A stretch of DNA of 64,000 bases from Dyadobacter subterraneus (GTDB lineage: Bacteria; Bacteroidota; Bacteroidia; Cytophagales; Spirosomataceae), in assembly GCF_015221875.1 (NCBI RefSeq), contig NZ_JACYGY010000002.1, forward strand, positions 603,573 through 667,572, written 5' to 3'. Of this stretch, positions 16,388 through 25,635 are shown one piece after another. The notes beneath the pieces were generated by a model. That model made no database searches, had not been told where the DNA came from, and saw nothing but the letters and a program-made list of their open reading frames with translations. Positions within the stretch are counted from its first letter, which is position 1. Each line of letters starts with the position of its first letter. Made by a program: the position numbers and the translations under genes.

Positions 16388-17929
16388 ATGCTTGCAAAAA
16401 CTTTCGGAAGTGCGGTTTACGGCGTGAATGCCAAAATGATAACGATTGAAGTTCAGGTGGGGCAAGGCATGCATTTTCACATTGTCGGACTTGCTGATAG
16501 TGCAGTAAAAGAAAGTGAACATCGCGTTGAGGCTTCTCTAAAATACTTCAATTACAAAATGCCGAGGCAAAAAGTGGTTGTGAATATGGCACCCGCCGAC
16601 ATTCGAAAAGAGGGATCTGCTTATGACCTTCCGATAGCACTTTGTATCCTGGAATCTTCCGAACAAATTTCTACTGTTCACAATCTGAAAGATTATGTGA
16701 TTATGGGAGAGTTATCGCTCGATGGAAAACTCCGGCCTATAAAAGGTGTTTTACCCATAGCGATTGAAGTCAGAAAACAAGGTTTTAAAGGTTTTGTTTT
16801 ACCCGCTGAAAATGCACGGGAAGCAGCCATTGTTAATAATATTGATGTAATTCCTGTCGAAACGTTAGAAGAAGCCATTGCTTTTTTTGAAGGAAAAAGC
16901 GCGATTGAGCCGCTTTTTGTAGATACCAGGGATTTATTCTTTACCACACAAAATGAATATGACGCTGACTTTGAACATGTTCAGGGACAGGAAAATATAA
17001 AACGGGCTTTGGAAATAGCCGCAGCCGGCGGACATAATGCCATTATGATCGGACCTCCGGGTGCAGGGAAAACCATGCTGGCGAAACGGATTCCAAGTAT
17101 TCTTCCACCGCTAAGTTTGCCCGAAGCTTTGGAAACGACTAAAATCCATTCGGTTGCCGGCAAATTAGGTACTAACGCCGCGCTGGTTTCCAGACGACCA
17201 TATCGTGCGCCGCATCATAGTATCAGCGATGCAGCTTTGGTTGGCGGAGGTGGTTTTCCTCAACCGGGAGAAATCTCATTGGCGCATAACGGAATACTTT
17301 TTCTGGACGAACTTCCTGAGTTTAAAAGGACGGTTTTAGAAGTGATGCGACAACCCCTTGAGGAAAGAAAAGTTAGTATTTCAAGAGCGAAAATGACGGT
17401 AGAATTTCCGGCAAATTTTATGCTGATTGCCAGCATGAATCCGTGTCCGTGTGGTTATTACAATCATCCGGATAAAGAATGTGTTTGCGGGCCCGGCGTT
17501 GTTCAAAAATACTTAAACAAGATCAGCGGACCGCTTCTGGACCGGATTGATCTTCACGTAGAAGTTACACCTGTTACCTTTGACCAAATCGCATCAACCC
17601 GAAAATCAGAAAGTAGTGCACAAATTCGGGAACGGGTAATTAAGGCACGGGAAAGACAAACGGAACGGTTTAAAGACAACAAAGAGATTTATTCCAATGC
17701 GATGATGCCACCGGAAATGGTAAAGAAAATCTGTACGATTGAAACAGCCGGAACAGCACTTTTACGCACGGCTATGGACAGACTTGGATTATCCGCTCGT
17801 GCTTATGACAGAATCCTGAAAGTTTCCCGCACCATCGCCGATTTGGCTGGGAGTGATGATATAAGAGTTGAACATTTGGCTGAGGCAATTCAGTATCGGA
17901 GTCTGGATCGGGAGAATTGGGCTGGGTGA
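16388..17929 (+). CDS. comM: ComM/YifB-type AAA+ ATPase (magnesium-chelatase-like)
   Basis: A 513-residue cytoplasmic AAA+ protein. An N-terminal ChlI-like/Lon-protease-like domain (about 1-180) begins LAKTFGSAVYGVNAKMITIE and includes KEGSAYDLPIAL. The AAA+ module has Walker A GPPGAGKT at 222-229 and Walker B ILFLDEL near 305, then a cysteine-rich loop CPCGYYNHPDKECVCGPG and a C-terminal helical lid (VSRTIADLAGSDDI). Orthologues drive branch migration during natural transformation; comF elsewhere in the window is another competence-type gene. Length and order are normal. Confidence 0.93.
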   Translation: MLAKTFGSAVYGVNAKMITIEVQVGQGMHFHIVGLADSAVKESEHRVEASLKYFNYKMPRQKVVVNMAPADIRKEGSAYDLPIALCILESSEQISTVHNLKDYVIMGELSLDGKLRPIKGVLPIAIEVRKQGFKGFVLPAENAREAAIVNNIDVIPVETLEEAIAFFEGKSAIEPLFVDTRDLFFTTQNEYDADFEHVQGQENIKRALEIAAAGGHNAIMIGPPGAGKTMLAKRIPSILPPLSLPEALETTKIHSVAGKLGTNAALVSRRPYRAPHHSISDAALVGGGGFPQPGEISLAHNGILFLDELPEFKRTVLEVMRQPLEERKVSISRAKMTVEFPANFMLIASMNPCPCGYYNHPDKECVCGPGVVQKYLNKISGPLLDRIDLHVEVTPVTFDQIASTRKSESSAQIRERVIKARERQTERFKDNKEIYSNAMMPPEMVKKICTIETAGTALLRTAMDRLGLSARAYDRILKVSRTIADLAGSDDIRVEHLAEAIQYRSLDRENWAG

Positions 17930-17999
17930 TAATAAGTTAACTCATTTCCTGGAAACTGGTAATTTTTTATTATTTTTGAATAGAAGACATTTGATTATT

Positions 18000-18647
18000 A
18001 TGAGCAATCGCATCCTTTCTGAGATATTAAATGAACCTGATGCATACTTCCTGCTTCAAGAAGCTCAATCTATATTAAACAGAGAGAGAGAAAAAAGAGT
18101 ACAATTTTACAATGATATTACTGAACAGGAAAAAGTTGAGTTTATCAATGGAGAAATTATTATTCATTCTCCGGTTAAGAAAAAACATAATCAGGCGTCA
18201 CTGCTTCTAGCACAACTGCTCAATATTTATTCGGTTAAGCATAACTTAGGTTTTGTCGGTATTGAAAAAATAATGATAACACTCACCAGAAATGATTACG
18301 AACCGGATATCTGTTTTTTCAAAAAAGAAAAGTCTTCAGGTTTTACTGAAAACCAAACACTTTTTCCAGCTCCTGATCTTGTCATAGAAATCCTGTCAGA
18401 CTCAACGGAAGTACGAGACCGAGGCGTAAAATTTAAAGACTATCAATCCCACAAAATAGAAGAATACTGGATTATTGATCCTGAAAATCAGACATTGGAA
18501 CAATACCATCTTAAAGGCGGTGTTTATGATCTTATTTTTAAATCTTCTCAGGGCCTTGTAACAAGCTTTGTTGTTGAAGGCTTTCAAATTCCGGTTTTAG
18601 CAATTTTCGATGAGGCAGAGAATTTGAGGACGATTGTTGGTTTTTGA
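18000..18647 (+). CDS. Uma2-family (DUF820) putative restriction-like endonuclease
   Basis: A 215-residue protein with a PD-(D/E)XK-type fold. I take the ATG at 18000 (MSNRILSEIL); the frame stays open upstream into comM, but that part has no support. Family features are VEFINGEIIIHSP (about 46-58), DYEPDICFF with Asp103, PDLVIEILSDST with Glu130, and KFKDYQSHKIEEYWIIDPEN (145-164). Such proteins are very common as expanded, often mobile families in Bacteroidota and cyanobacteria; their biological role is unsettled. It lies 70 bases after comM and could be read from the same transcript. Confidence 0.88.
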   Translation: MSNRILSEILNEPDAYFLLQEAQSILNREREKRVQFYNDITEQEKVEFINGEIIIHSPVKKKHNQASLLLAQLLNIYSVKHNLGFVGIEKIMITLTRNDYEPDICFFKKEKSSGFTENQTLFPAPDLVIEILSDSTEVRDRGVKFKDYQSHKIEEYWIIDPENQTLEQYHLKGGVYDLIFKSSQGLVTSFVVEGFQIPVLAIFDEAENLRTIVGF

Positions 18648-18713
18648 GGGAAAAATATCTGTTGTCTCTTGATATCATCAGAAAGTTGTCCACCTCTGTA
18701 TTTGCCAGTTTCA

Positions 18714-19571
18714 TCATATCGTCACATCAGTTTCCTCCTTCACTGATTCCCTCTTTACAACTTTCCTAAACCCAAACCACAACCCAACCCCAAGAAAAAT
18801 AAACGGCCAGACATCAACTGCAAGGATCACTATCGTAAGCAGATTTTCCCAGCCCTTTGAAAAAGCAGAACTAAGCTGATACGTAAATACGGCAGGAGTG
18901 GAGGTGATTTTGTAAAATTCGATCCGAAGTGTGGAATATTGAACCTGATCGGCCTGAAGTTTTAACTGTCCTTCGGCAGATTCTATTTCTGTACGGATGG
19001 TACCAAGTTCTGTTTCAATACTTAAAATATCTTTTATTGTAGATGCCTTTTTGAGCAATTCCCGATAGCGTAATTCTATTTCCTTTTTGGTTTTAAGCCT
19101 GGTTTCAACATCAAAATATTCGGCTGTTACATCTTTTACATCGATTTGTTTATGATTAAAATAGCGAACGTCTTTGGTTGCAGAATTCAAAAATGAGTCG
19201 AATTTAGACGCTGGAATCCTTACTATTAAGGTATAACTAATTTTATCTTCCGAACTATTCTGCTTGTCAGATGCAATATAAGCACCATTTGCAGCAGAGG
19301 CATTCATGATCTGCGCCCTGGCTTTTTCAATATCCGAGGTTTCAAATTCTACAAATCCATCTTTAATAAGTTTCTTAGCCGGAGCATTTTTAATGAAATC
19401 AACATCCTTAGTAACATTGACATCCTCATTTGGAGAAGCTTTTTGCGAAGGCTGAGGTGAAGGAAGCGCCGTAAGATCGACATTCATAGCAAGACTTTCC
19501 TGGTACTGGTCTTTTTTTGCTACGCAGGAAATAAGGAAAAAAAAGGGCAAAAGAGTGGGTAAAATTTTCAT
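18714..19571 (-). CDS. DUF4349 lipoprotein with coiled coil and C-terminal membrane segment
   Basis: The start is set at the ATG at 19571 (MKILPTLL), giving a signal segment ending in FFFLISC, a plausible lipobox. After a low-complexity linker (about 30-60) comes the DUF4349 domain: RIPASKFDSFLN, DVTAEYFDVETRLKTKKEIE, then a long coiled coil (about 165-215: LSIETELGTIRTEIESAEGQL), strand LRIEFYKI, and one strong transmembrane segment near the C-terminus (about 245-270) followed by a charged tail. Function is not known; an envelope-associated structural or stress role is possible. It is followed 122 bases upstream by another lipoprotein gene on the same strand. Confidence 0.85.
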   Translation of the reverse strand: MKILPTLLPFFFLISCVAKKDQYQESLAMNVDLTALPSPQPSQKASPNEDVNVTKDVDFIKNAPAKKLIKDGFVEFETSDIEKARAQIMNASAANGAYIASDKQNSSEDKISYTLIVRIPASKFDSFLNSATKDVRYFNHKQIDVKDVTAEYFDVETRLKTKKEIELRYRELLKKASTIKDILSIETELGTIRTEIESAEGQLKLQADQVQYSTLRIEFYKITSTPAVFTYQLSSAFSKGWENLLTIVILAVDVWPFIFLGVGLWFGFRKVVKRESVKEETDVTI

Positions 19572-19694
19572 GGCTAATAAGTAATTTAAGATACACAATT
19601 AAGTGTTATATAAGTTTCTTAAATATACGTACTTTTTGGAATAACCAAAATAAATCTTCGGTTATTCCAAAATATTTCCATGAAATAGGAATTA

Positions 19695-20477
19695 CTATAA
19701 TTCTTCCACACTAACTCCACCCAACTCCTGGAAAAGTGTTTGCCAGTAATGCGTTACATGCGGATTATTTTCTTTGGATGAAGCTGTGGCTTCAAAAGGA
19801 GACACGATTGTAACCTGTGGAGAACCAATCGCATATTGTTCCAGTTTTTTAACGTCAGATTTTGCCTCGTCTTCCGCCTGCGCATCGGATACCGGTGGTT
19901 GTTTATGAAAATCACGGCGGTCGGCACCTTTTACGCTTTCAATCATATCACTGAAATAGTAAACACTAACCTGCGCTCCACTTTCACCAGCTTTGGCAAT
20001 AACCGGCAAACTTGCCCAAATATCTGTTGATTGATTTGATGAGCCAGTATTTTGCTGATTCAGTTTCAATAGTAATTGTCTCAGGAAAATGCTTTTTTCT
20101 CTTTGTAAAGAAAGTTGAAAAGCGGTTTCAATGGCCTCTCGGTCGGTCGCATTCGCGCTTTCGTTCACTTCCTTTTCGCTTCGGATTGTCAGTGATAAGG
20201 CACGTGCCTGAGATGTATTTTCATGAATAAAATAAACTTCCAGCTTATCGCCCTTATTCTTCATGTTGGTTTCCATGACATTAGTCAGCGTCTGGCGGTA
20301 TTTTTCATTCACATACGCCTTGTTGACATTGACACTTTGTGTTTTATCCAAAAAGATCAGGGTATATGTCGGCGCATCCGGAATGGCTGCTGCTTTTTCC
20401 TTTTCACCGCCACAGGCAGCAATCAGAAAAACAAGCCCTGAAAGAACAGCATATTTGATTTTTGACGGAGAATGCAT
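19695..20477 (-). CDS. Lipoprotein with von Willebrand A-like fold, unknown function
   Basis: I do not recognise a named family. With the start at 20477 (MHSPSKIKY) the signal segment ends LIAACGG (Cys22), a clear lipobox. The mature part begins with a strand YTLIFLDKTQSVN; D-x-T-x-S at 44-48 resembles the MIDAS metal motif DxSxS of vWA domains, and a later strand VSVYYFSDMIES would supply the distal aspartate. The C-terminus has VTIVSPFEATASS and HVTHYWQTLFQELGG. Length is 260 residues. Metal-dependent protein binding at the periplasmic face is a guess from the fold. It is between the DUF4349 gene and fabI but separated from fabI by a terminator. Confidence 0.7.
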   Translation of the reverse strand: MHSPSKIKYAVLSGLVFLIAACGGEKEKAAAIPDAPTYTLIFLDKTQSVNVNKAYVNEKYRQTLTNVMETNMKNKGDKLEVYFIHENTSQARALSLTIRSEKEVNESANATDREAIETAFQLSLQREKSIFLRQLLLKLNQQNTGSSNQSTDIWASLPVIAKAGESGAQVSVYYFSDMIESVKGADRRDFHKQPPVSDAQAEDEAKSDVKKLEQYAIGSPQVTIVSPFEATASSKENNPHVTHYWQTLFQELGGVSVEEL

Positions 20478-20597
20478 GAGAATCGGGGGATTTTTAAGAA
20501 AATTCATAGCTCTGGATTTACGTAACGAAACTACTCAGATCGTCATAACCATACAACGCCAAACGGGATGGACGGTTTAATTATTTTATTAACACAC

Positions 20598-20637
20598 AAA
20601 AATCCCTCCAGAACGAATAGTTTTGGAGGGATTTTTT
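20598..20637 (-). terminator. Terminator downstream of fabI
   Basis: Thirteen-base arms (20598-20610 and 20624-20636) with a 13-base loop; on the minus strand the stem is followed by a T run. It ends the fabI transcript and may also stop antisense reading. Confidence 0.85.
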
Positions 20638-20666
20638 CAATTTTTATTAAAAAACAAACCTGAAAT

Positions 20667-21494
20667 CTAGTCAGCTTTGTTTTGATTCTGAATCATTTGA
20701 ACCAATTCTTCCGAGATTCCAGTTGAAGAATAACCGCCATCATGGAAAAGATTTTGCATCGTAACCATACGTGTCAAGTCAGAGAAAAGAGAGATTGTAT
20801 AGTTTGCACAATCATCAGCCGTCGCATTTCCCAGCGGACTCATTTTGTCTGCAAATTCATAAAATGCATCAAATCCACCGATTCCTGAACCTGCCGTAGT
20901 TTTAGTTGGCGATTGAGAAATTGTATTTACACGAACATTTTTCGCTTTTCCATAACGGTATCCGAAACTGCGCGCAATACTTTCCAACATTGCTTTTGCT
21001 TCCGCCATATCCGTGTAGAACGGATAAGTACGTTGTGCAGCAATGTATGACAAAGCAACAACAGAACCCCATTCGTTAATCGCGTCCAGTTTTTCTGCAA
21101 CCTGCAAAAATTTGTGAAGAGAAAGTGACGAAACATCAAGACTCTTCAAGTACCAGTCGTAGTTCAAGTCGCCGTATTCTTTTCCTTTACGGATGTTTGC
21201 GCTCATACCGATCGAGTGCAAAACAAAATCCACTTTTCCGCCCAATACGTCCATCGACTGGGTATATAGTTTTTCAATATCTTCAACTGAAGTGGCATCC
21301 GCAGGAATAATTTGCGCATCACAAACTTTGGCCAATTCGTTGATAGCGCCCATACGCATAGCGATTGGTGCGTTTGTCAACGTGAATGTAGCTCCTTCTT
21401 CCTTTGCTTTCAGCGCAACTTTCCAGGCAATTGAATTTTCATCCAACGCGCCGGATATTATCCCTCTTTTTCCTTTTAATAAACCGTATGCCAT
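20667..21494 (-). CDS. fabI: Enoyl-ACP reductase (NADH type)
   Basis: The last reductive step of fatty-acid elongation, a cytoplasmic tetramer of the short-chain dehydrogenase fold. The 275 residues show the FabI nucleotide loop GIISGALDENSIAW (about 11-24), LHSIGMSAN, ALSYIAAQRTYPFY, and the Y-x6-K catalytic pair in YTDMAEAK. The C-terminal SQSPTKTTAGSGIGGFD and MVTMQNLFHDGGYSSTG segments are also typical. The proline-for-threonine variation in the active loop (TYPFYTDM) differs from E. coli but occurs in Bacteroidota FabI as I recall. It is monocistronic with its own terminator. Confidence 0.95.
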   Translation of the reverse strand: MAYGLLKGKRGIISGALDENSIAWKVALKAKEEGATFTLTNAPIAMRMGAINELAKVCDAQIIPADATSVEDIEKLYTQSMDVLGGKVDFVLHSIGMSANIRKGKEYGDLNYDWYLKSLDVSSLSLHKFLQVAEKLDAINEWGSVVALSYIAAQRTYPFYTDMAEAKAMLESIARSFGYRYGKAKNVRVNTISQSPTKTTAGSGIGGFDAFYEFADKMSPLGNATADDCANYTISLFSDLTRMVTMQNLFHDGGYSSTGISEELVQMIQNQNKAD

Positions 21495-21613
21495 GATTTC
21501 CTTTATTGTTAATTACGAGTTAACGCCCTTTTTGGCCGACAAAGTAACAAAATTTTGATCGCTTAAACCACATTCTTTTATATTCCCAAACATCTGGTTA
21601 TTTGATGACAAGG

Positions 21614-22627
21614 TTATTTCTGAGCGGTTTCTACTGGTTTCAGTCCCAGCTTTTCTTCCAGAAACTGTTCCGTGGCTTTATAAACTCCCTCGACATCTTT
21701 GGAGCGCAGATAAGATCCGATCACGTGATCTCCACTGTTTGGAAATGCCTTTTCTACTTTCAAATTGGCAGGTGTTCCTAATTTGGGAAACATATCCAGC
21801 ATCGCTTTCACCGAAACAACTTTATCCTGCTCTTCTTCATTTTTATAATAGTAAGCCAAAAAAACCGGCACTTTTACCTTTTCATATACTTCCGGCTTGG
21901 CAACTGCATCAATGGTTTCCTGTAAAGCTAAAAGTCCATTGGTATGATAACTTTGCAGCCAGAAATTCGCGCGTTCAGGAATTGTGTCAGCTGATTTTCG
22001 GCGGTCGCCCATGATACCGTGCAGAATTTGTTTCCCCCAGGGTCCGGTAATAAGTTTCAAAGCCGGAGAAGCAACAGCCATGCACGGAGAATAAAGTACA
22101 ATCCCTTTCAGATCCGGATTTGTGGAAGCCAGATATACGGTCAACAAACCTCCGGCAGAAGTTCCGACAATAATAACGCTGTCTCCCAAGGCTTTTCCAA
22201 TCGCAAGTGCACGTTTTGCACCAGCAATAAAATTATCAGGCGTTAGGTCATCAAAAGCATTTGAATCGCTGATACCTGCATCGTGCATCCGGGAAAGATA
22301 TAAGTTGGCACCATATCTTTTTGCCAGATTTCTATGAATTGGTTCTCCTTCTGCCCAGCTGGCTCCGAAGCCGTGAATGTAAACGATGCTATATGGAGTC
22401 TTTTCCTTTTTCGAGCTGTCTGCCCAGACAATACGAGCCTGGTTGTCTCTTTTCATATCCTTCACAGCCGCTTCCGAACGATTGATTTCCGCTTCGAGTT
22501 CTGTCAGATTCTGTGTTACAATTGGAAGCTTAGGATCTGGTATTGTGGGCGTTACTTTTGGTCCGGCCAAATATACAACGACTAGTACCGCAAGCACGGC
22601 GACGATCCACACAATAATTTTTAACAT
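21614..22627 (-). CDS. Membrane-anchored alpha/beta hydrolase
   Basis: A 337-residue serine hydrolase with an N-terminal membrane anchor (about 2-22) and an extracytoplasmic or membrane-bound catalytic domain. Features are the oxyanion strand IVYIHGFGAS (HGFG at 85-88), the nucleophile elbow VGTSAGG with Ser157, an acid in the VPVFLAYYYKNEEEQDKVV region near 255-273, and a histidine in SGDHVIGS near 305. Substrate unknown; lipase, esterase or lysophospholipase are all possible. The gene is alone, divergent from the response regulator and separated from fabI by about 120 bases. Confidence 0.85.
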   Translation of the reverse strand: MLKIIVWIVAVLAVLVVVYLAGPKVTPTIPDPKLPIVTQNLTELEAEINRSEAAVKDMKRDNQARIVWADSSKKEKTPYSIVYIHGFGASWAEGEPIHRNLAKRYGANLYLSRMHDAGISDSNAFDDLTPDNFIAGAKRALAIGKALGDSVIIVGTSAGGLLTVYLASTNPDLKGIVLYSPCMAVASPALKLITGPWGKQILHGIMGDRRKSADTIPERANFWLQSYHTNGLLALQETIDAVAKPEVYEKVKVPVFLAYYYKNEEEQDKVVSVKAMLDMFPKLGTPANLKVEKAFPNSGDHVIGSYLRSKDVEGVYKATEQFLEEKLGLKPVETAQK

Positions 22628-22779
22628 ATATTATGATTTTTGAAGGTTTCTTTGCTCCGAAAGTTCGTTAGTTTTATGCTGCATTCCAATTGTAACATTA
22701 CTGCCACATTTTGGCAAATTATGCAGTATTTGATTAGCAAGCGGAAGAAGACTAATTTCTAATCATATAGCCACGAAAA

Positions 22780-23472
22780 ATGCCCAACCTCTTACTCGTT
22801 GAAGACGACACCAATTTAGGAGAATTGCTCCAGGAATATCTTATTGACAAGGGATATCGGACCGATCTTGCCACAGACGGACAGAAAGGCTGGCAATGTT
22901 TTGTGGATAATCAATATGACCTTTGCATTTTTGACGTCATGATGCCGAAGAAAGATGGTTTTTCTTTGGCGAAAGAAGTAAGAATGACGGGCCGTGATGT
23001 GCCCATTATTTTCCTGACGGCCAAATCCATGAAGGAAGATACGATGCAGGGATTTCGCTCAGGCGCGGATGATTATGTCACCAAACCGTTTGACAGAGAG
23101 GAACTTATATTAAGAATCGAAGCCATTTTAAGGCGATATAGAAAACAATCCGATTTGCCGGAAGAAGAAAAAAGCACTGTATTTCAAATTGGAAATTATA
23201 CGTTTGATTACAATCACCACCAGTTAGTGCTTGATGAAAAAGGCACACGGCTAACCAGCAAAGAGTCGGAGCTGCTAAAACTTTTTTGCCAGAATATCAA
23301 CCAGCCTATCAGCCGCAGTTTTGCTTTGAAAACCATTTGGGGTGATGATTCCTATTTCAATGCACGAAGTATGGATGTTTATATCACCAAACTGCGTAAA
23401 CATTTTAAAGAAGACGCCTCTATCCAGATTATGAATTTACATGGCGAAGGTTTTAAATTGATGGTTGGATAA
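22780..23472 (+). CDS. OmpR-family response regulator (orphan)
   Basis: A 230-residue two-component response regulator. The receiver domain (about 1-118) has the acidic pair Glu8-Asp9-Asp10, phospho-acceptor Asp52 in FDVMMPKKDG, Thr80 in IFLTA and Lys102 in YVTKPFD. The C-terminal winged helix (about 130-230) has LTSKESELLKLF and SMDVYITKLRKHFKEDASI. No histidine kinase is adjacent, so it is an orphan in this window; its partner must be elsewhere. Some Bacteroidota have a RprY-like regulator with this domain order and the FxARSMDV segment, but I cannot fix orthology. Confidence 0.93.
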   Translation: MPNLLLVEDDTNLGELLQEYLIDKGYRTDLATDGQKGWQCFVDNQYDLCIFDVMMPKKDGFSLAKEVRMTGRDVPIIFLTAKSMKEDTMQGFRSGADDYVTKPFDREELILRIEAILRRYRKQSDLPEEEKSTVFQIGNYTFDYNHHQLVLDEKGTRLTSKESELLKLFCQNINQPISRSFALKTIWGDDSYFNARSMDVYITKLRKHFKEDASIQIMNLHGEGFKLMVG

Positions 23473-23562
23473 AAGACGTAATAATCACAAAATTTATCTC
23501 CGTGAAACTCAATTTATTTCTCTGTGGTTCTCTGTGTAATAAGTTTATTCATTCATTAAGCT

Positions 23563-23590
23563 GACAGCCGACAGCCGATAGCTGATCGCC
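23563..23590. repeat. Tandem 7-base GA(C/T)nGC(C/T) repeats
   Basis: Four consecutive heptamers, GACAGCC GACAGCC GATAGCT and GATCGCC, lie 8 bases before hemB. Just upstream, at about 23503-23540, is a short CTCTGTG-rich stretch. Three related heptamers occur at 42353-42373. They look like a dispersed intergenic element. Confidence 0.7.
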
Positions 23591-23598
23591 ATAATAAA

Positions 23599-24582
23599 AT
23601 GATCTATTTAAACCGTCGCCCAAGACGCAACCGAAAATCCTCAGCAATACGGGATTTGGTACAGGAAACCACACTTTCGGTCTCCGATTTTATATTTCCA
23701 ATGTTCATCCAGGAAGGCACAAACCAGAAAGTTGAGATCAAATCAATGCCTGGAATTTTTCGTTTTTCTTTGGATACGCTTCTTGAAGAATTGAAAGAGG
23801 TGACTGATCTGGGAATTCGTGCAATTGACCTTTTCCCAAATTATCACGAAACTAAAAAAGACAAATACGCATCGGAAGGTTATAACGAGGATACTTTTTA
23901 CCTGAAAGCAATCACAGCGATCAAGGAAAAATTCCCTGATCTTGTAATCATGACCGACATCGCCATGGATCCTTACAGTTCTGACGGACATGATGGATTG
24001 GTTGAAAACGGCGAAATTGTTAATGACGCTACCGTTGAAATTTTGGCCAAAATGGGCATAGCACAAGCAAAAGCCGGCGCCGATATTTTAGGTCCGAGCG
24101 ACATGATGGATGGCCGGATCGGATATTTACGTGACACGATCGACCGCGAAGGTTTTACGAATGTGAGCATTATGTCATACTCGGCGAAATATGCAAGCGC
24201 ATTTTACGGTCCGTTCCGCGATGCTCTCGAATCTGCACCGAAATTTGGTGATAAAAAAACATATCAAATGAATCCGGCCAACACGCGTGAAGCATTACTG
24301 GAAGCGCAGCTGGATTTTGCAGAAGGCGCTGATATGCTTATGGTTAAACCAGCTTTATCTTACCTTGATGTGATCAGCAAACTAAACGACAATTTTGATA
24401 TTCCAATCGCCGCTTATAATGTTTCCGGAGAATATGCGATGTTGAAAGCAGCTGCTCAAAACGGCTGGCTGGATGGTGATCGTGCGATGATGGAAGTTTT
24501 AATGAGTATCCGTCGTGCTGGTGCGAAGTGTATCCTGACTTATTTTGCTAAGGAGGCTGCGGTTATTTTGAATAGTAAATAG
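23599..24582 (+). CDS. hemB: Porphobilinogen synthase (delta-aminolevulinic acid dehydratase)
   Basis: Condenses two 5-aminolevulinate molecules into porphobilinogen for haem synthesis. The 327 residues include both active-site lysines, Lys197 in SYSAKYASAFYGP and the Schiff-base Lys250 in MVKPALSYLDVI. The metal site reads TDIAMDPYSSDGHDG (119-133), with Asp and Ala in place of the cysteines of zinc enzymes, so this is the Mg-dependent, non-zinc-catalytic class. Start ATG at 23599 sits 8 bases after the heptamer repeats. No other hem gene is adjacent; a terminator follows. Confidence 0.96.
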   Translation: MIYLNRRPRRNRKSSAIRDLVQETTLSVSDFIFPMFIQEGTNQKVEIKSMPGIFRFSLDTLLEELKEVTDLGIRAIDLFPNYHETKKDKYASEGYNEDTFYLKAITAIKEKFPDLVIMTDIAMDPYSSDGHDGLVENGEIVNDATVEILAKMGIAQAKAGADILGPSDMMDGRIGYLRDTIDREGFTNVSIMSYSAKYASAFYGPFRDALESAPKFGDKKTYQMNPANTREALLEAQLDFAEGADMLMVKPALSYLDVISKLNDNFDIPIAAYNVSGEYAMLKAAAQNGWLDGDRAMMEVLMSIRRAGAKCILTYFAKEAAVILNSK

Positions 24583-24608
24583 GAATTTTAGCTTGAATTT
24601 ATAGAAAT

Positions 24609-24646
24609 AGGGTTAAGCATAGAGATATTCTTTGTTTACCCTTTTT
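24609..24646 (+). terminator. Terminator after hemB
   Basis: AGGGTTAAgC pairs with GtTTACCCT and is followed by five T. The loop and downstream bases resemble the hairpin at 25081-25122, indicating a duplicated spacer. Confidence 0.7.
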
Positions 24647-24716
24647 CATTTTCTTATTTTACGGTGTAGGTAAGGCAAATTGCAATTGTTACTCCTATTA
24701 TAAATCCATTGTAACT

Positions 24717-25049
24717 ATGTTTGGCTTAAAAGAATCAGATATTTCGACTTTGCATCAAGTTCTGGCTTCTTATACAAGTGTGATGGAGGCGTACATTTTT
24801 GGAAGCCGTGCAAAAGGAAATTTTAAAAATGGCAGTGATGTTGATATCGCGATCAAGGGAAATGGTATCTCTTATGATCTGGTTTTAGATATCGCAACTT
24901 ATCTTAATGAAGAGACCTTGATGCCTTATCGTTTTGATGTTCTGGACTATCATTCTATTAATAATAAGGAATTGTCCGAACACATTGACAGGATTGGAAT
25001 TTTACTTTACAAAAACAATCATCTCGAAGAACTCAATGCCAAATTGTAA
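24717..25049 (+). CDS. MNT-type minimal nucleotidyltransferase (MntA antitoxin-like), copy 1
   Basis: A 110-residue minimal nucleotidyltransferase. It carries the motif G-S-X10-D-X-D exactly: Gly29-Ser30 in IFGSRAKGN and Asp41/Asp43 in SDVDIAI; a third acidic residue is Asp74 in YRFDVLDY. In MntA-HepT systems such proteins act as antitoxins that transfer AMP onto a tyrosine of the HEPN toxin. A second copy (25601-25906) and a HEPN-type gene (25184-25635) follow, so this belongs to a toxin-antitoxin-like locus. The start ATG at 24717 follows a spacer whose sequence is repeated before the HEPN gene. Confidence 0.88.
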   Translation: MFGLKESDISTLHQVLASYTSVMEAYIFGSRAKGNFKNGSDVDIAIKGNGISYDLVLDIATYLNEETLMPYRFDVLDYHSINNKELSEHIDRIGILLYKNNHLEELNAKL

Positions 25050-25080
25050 ATGATAGCGTATTTTTGTTTGAAACTATGGT

Positions 25081-25122
25081 AAAAAGGGGTGAGCACAAGG
25101 ATATTCTTGCTTACCCCTTTTT
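25081..25122 (+). terminator. Terminator-like hairpin between MNT copy 1 and the HEPN gene
   Basis: AAAAAGGGGTGAGC (25081-25094) pairs with GCTTACCCCTTTTT (25109-25122) with one mismatch, and ends in a T run. It is a diverged copy of the hairpin at 24609-24646. Confidence 0.75.
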
Positions 25123-25183
25123 CATTCGTTTATTTTTCGAAAGAACTGTTGCAAATTGCATTTGTTTCAACGATTAGAATAAT

Positions 25184-25635
25184 ATGGGTAAGGACGATAT
25201 AAGATGGCAACAGCGTTTTAAGAACTTTGGAAAAGCAATTGCTTTATTACAGGAAGCTGTAAACTTAACCAAAGAACGCTCACTGACCGAATTGGAGGAG
25301 CAAGGCCTTATTCAACGTTTTGAATTTACACACGAGTTAGCCTGGAACGTACTAAAAGATTATTTTGAAGATCAGGGAAACACATTATCACAGGATCGCG
25401 GGATGTTACGCGGGAAGCCTTTAATAAATCACTTATTGAAGATGGAGAAGGTTGGATGGAAATGATTAAAAGTCGTATTCAGTCTTCGCACACATACAAC
25501 GAAGAAGTTGCAGAGGAAATAATAGACAAAATAATTCATCAATATAATGACCTGTTTTCAGATCTTTATATTAAAATGGAACCTCTTATCCGATTATCCG
25601 ATGAAAAAATTTGGCTTGAAACAAGAACATATTGA
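25184..25635 (+). pseudogene. HEPN toxin (HI0074/HepT-like), single frameshift
   Basis: The first 66 codons read MGKDDIRWQQRFKNFGKA ... FEFTHELAWNVLKDYFEDQGN, the N-terminal helices of the HI0074-type HEPN family. After GGA AAC near 25382 the continuation lies in another frame: IITGSRDVTREAFNKSLIED, GEGWMEMIKSRIQSSHTYNEE and so on to a stop at 25635. Losing one base near 25383 explains the break. The HEPN RNase motif R-X4-H-X-Y is intact but only in the shifted frame (RIQSSHTY), so the unshifted reading makes a 93-residue product without it. The 3' end overlaps MNT copy 2 by 35 bases. A sequencing error would restore a full-length toxin. Confidence 0.85.

Noticed and set aside
20223..20580. 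Plus-strand frames of 72 and 105 codons
   Set aside because: They are antisense to the vWA-like lipoprotein and its upstream region and have no supporting features.
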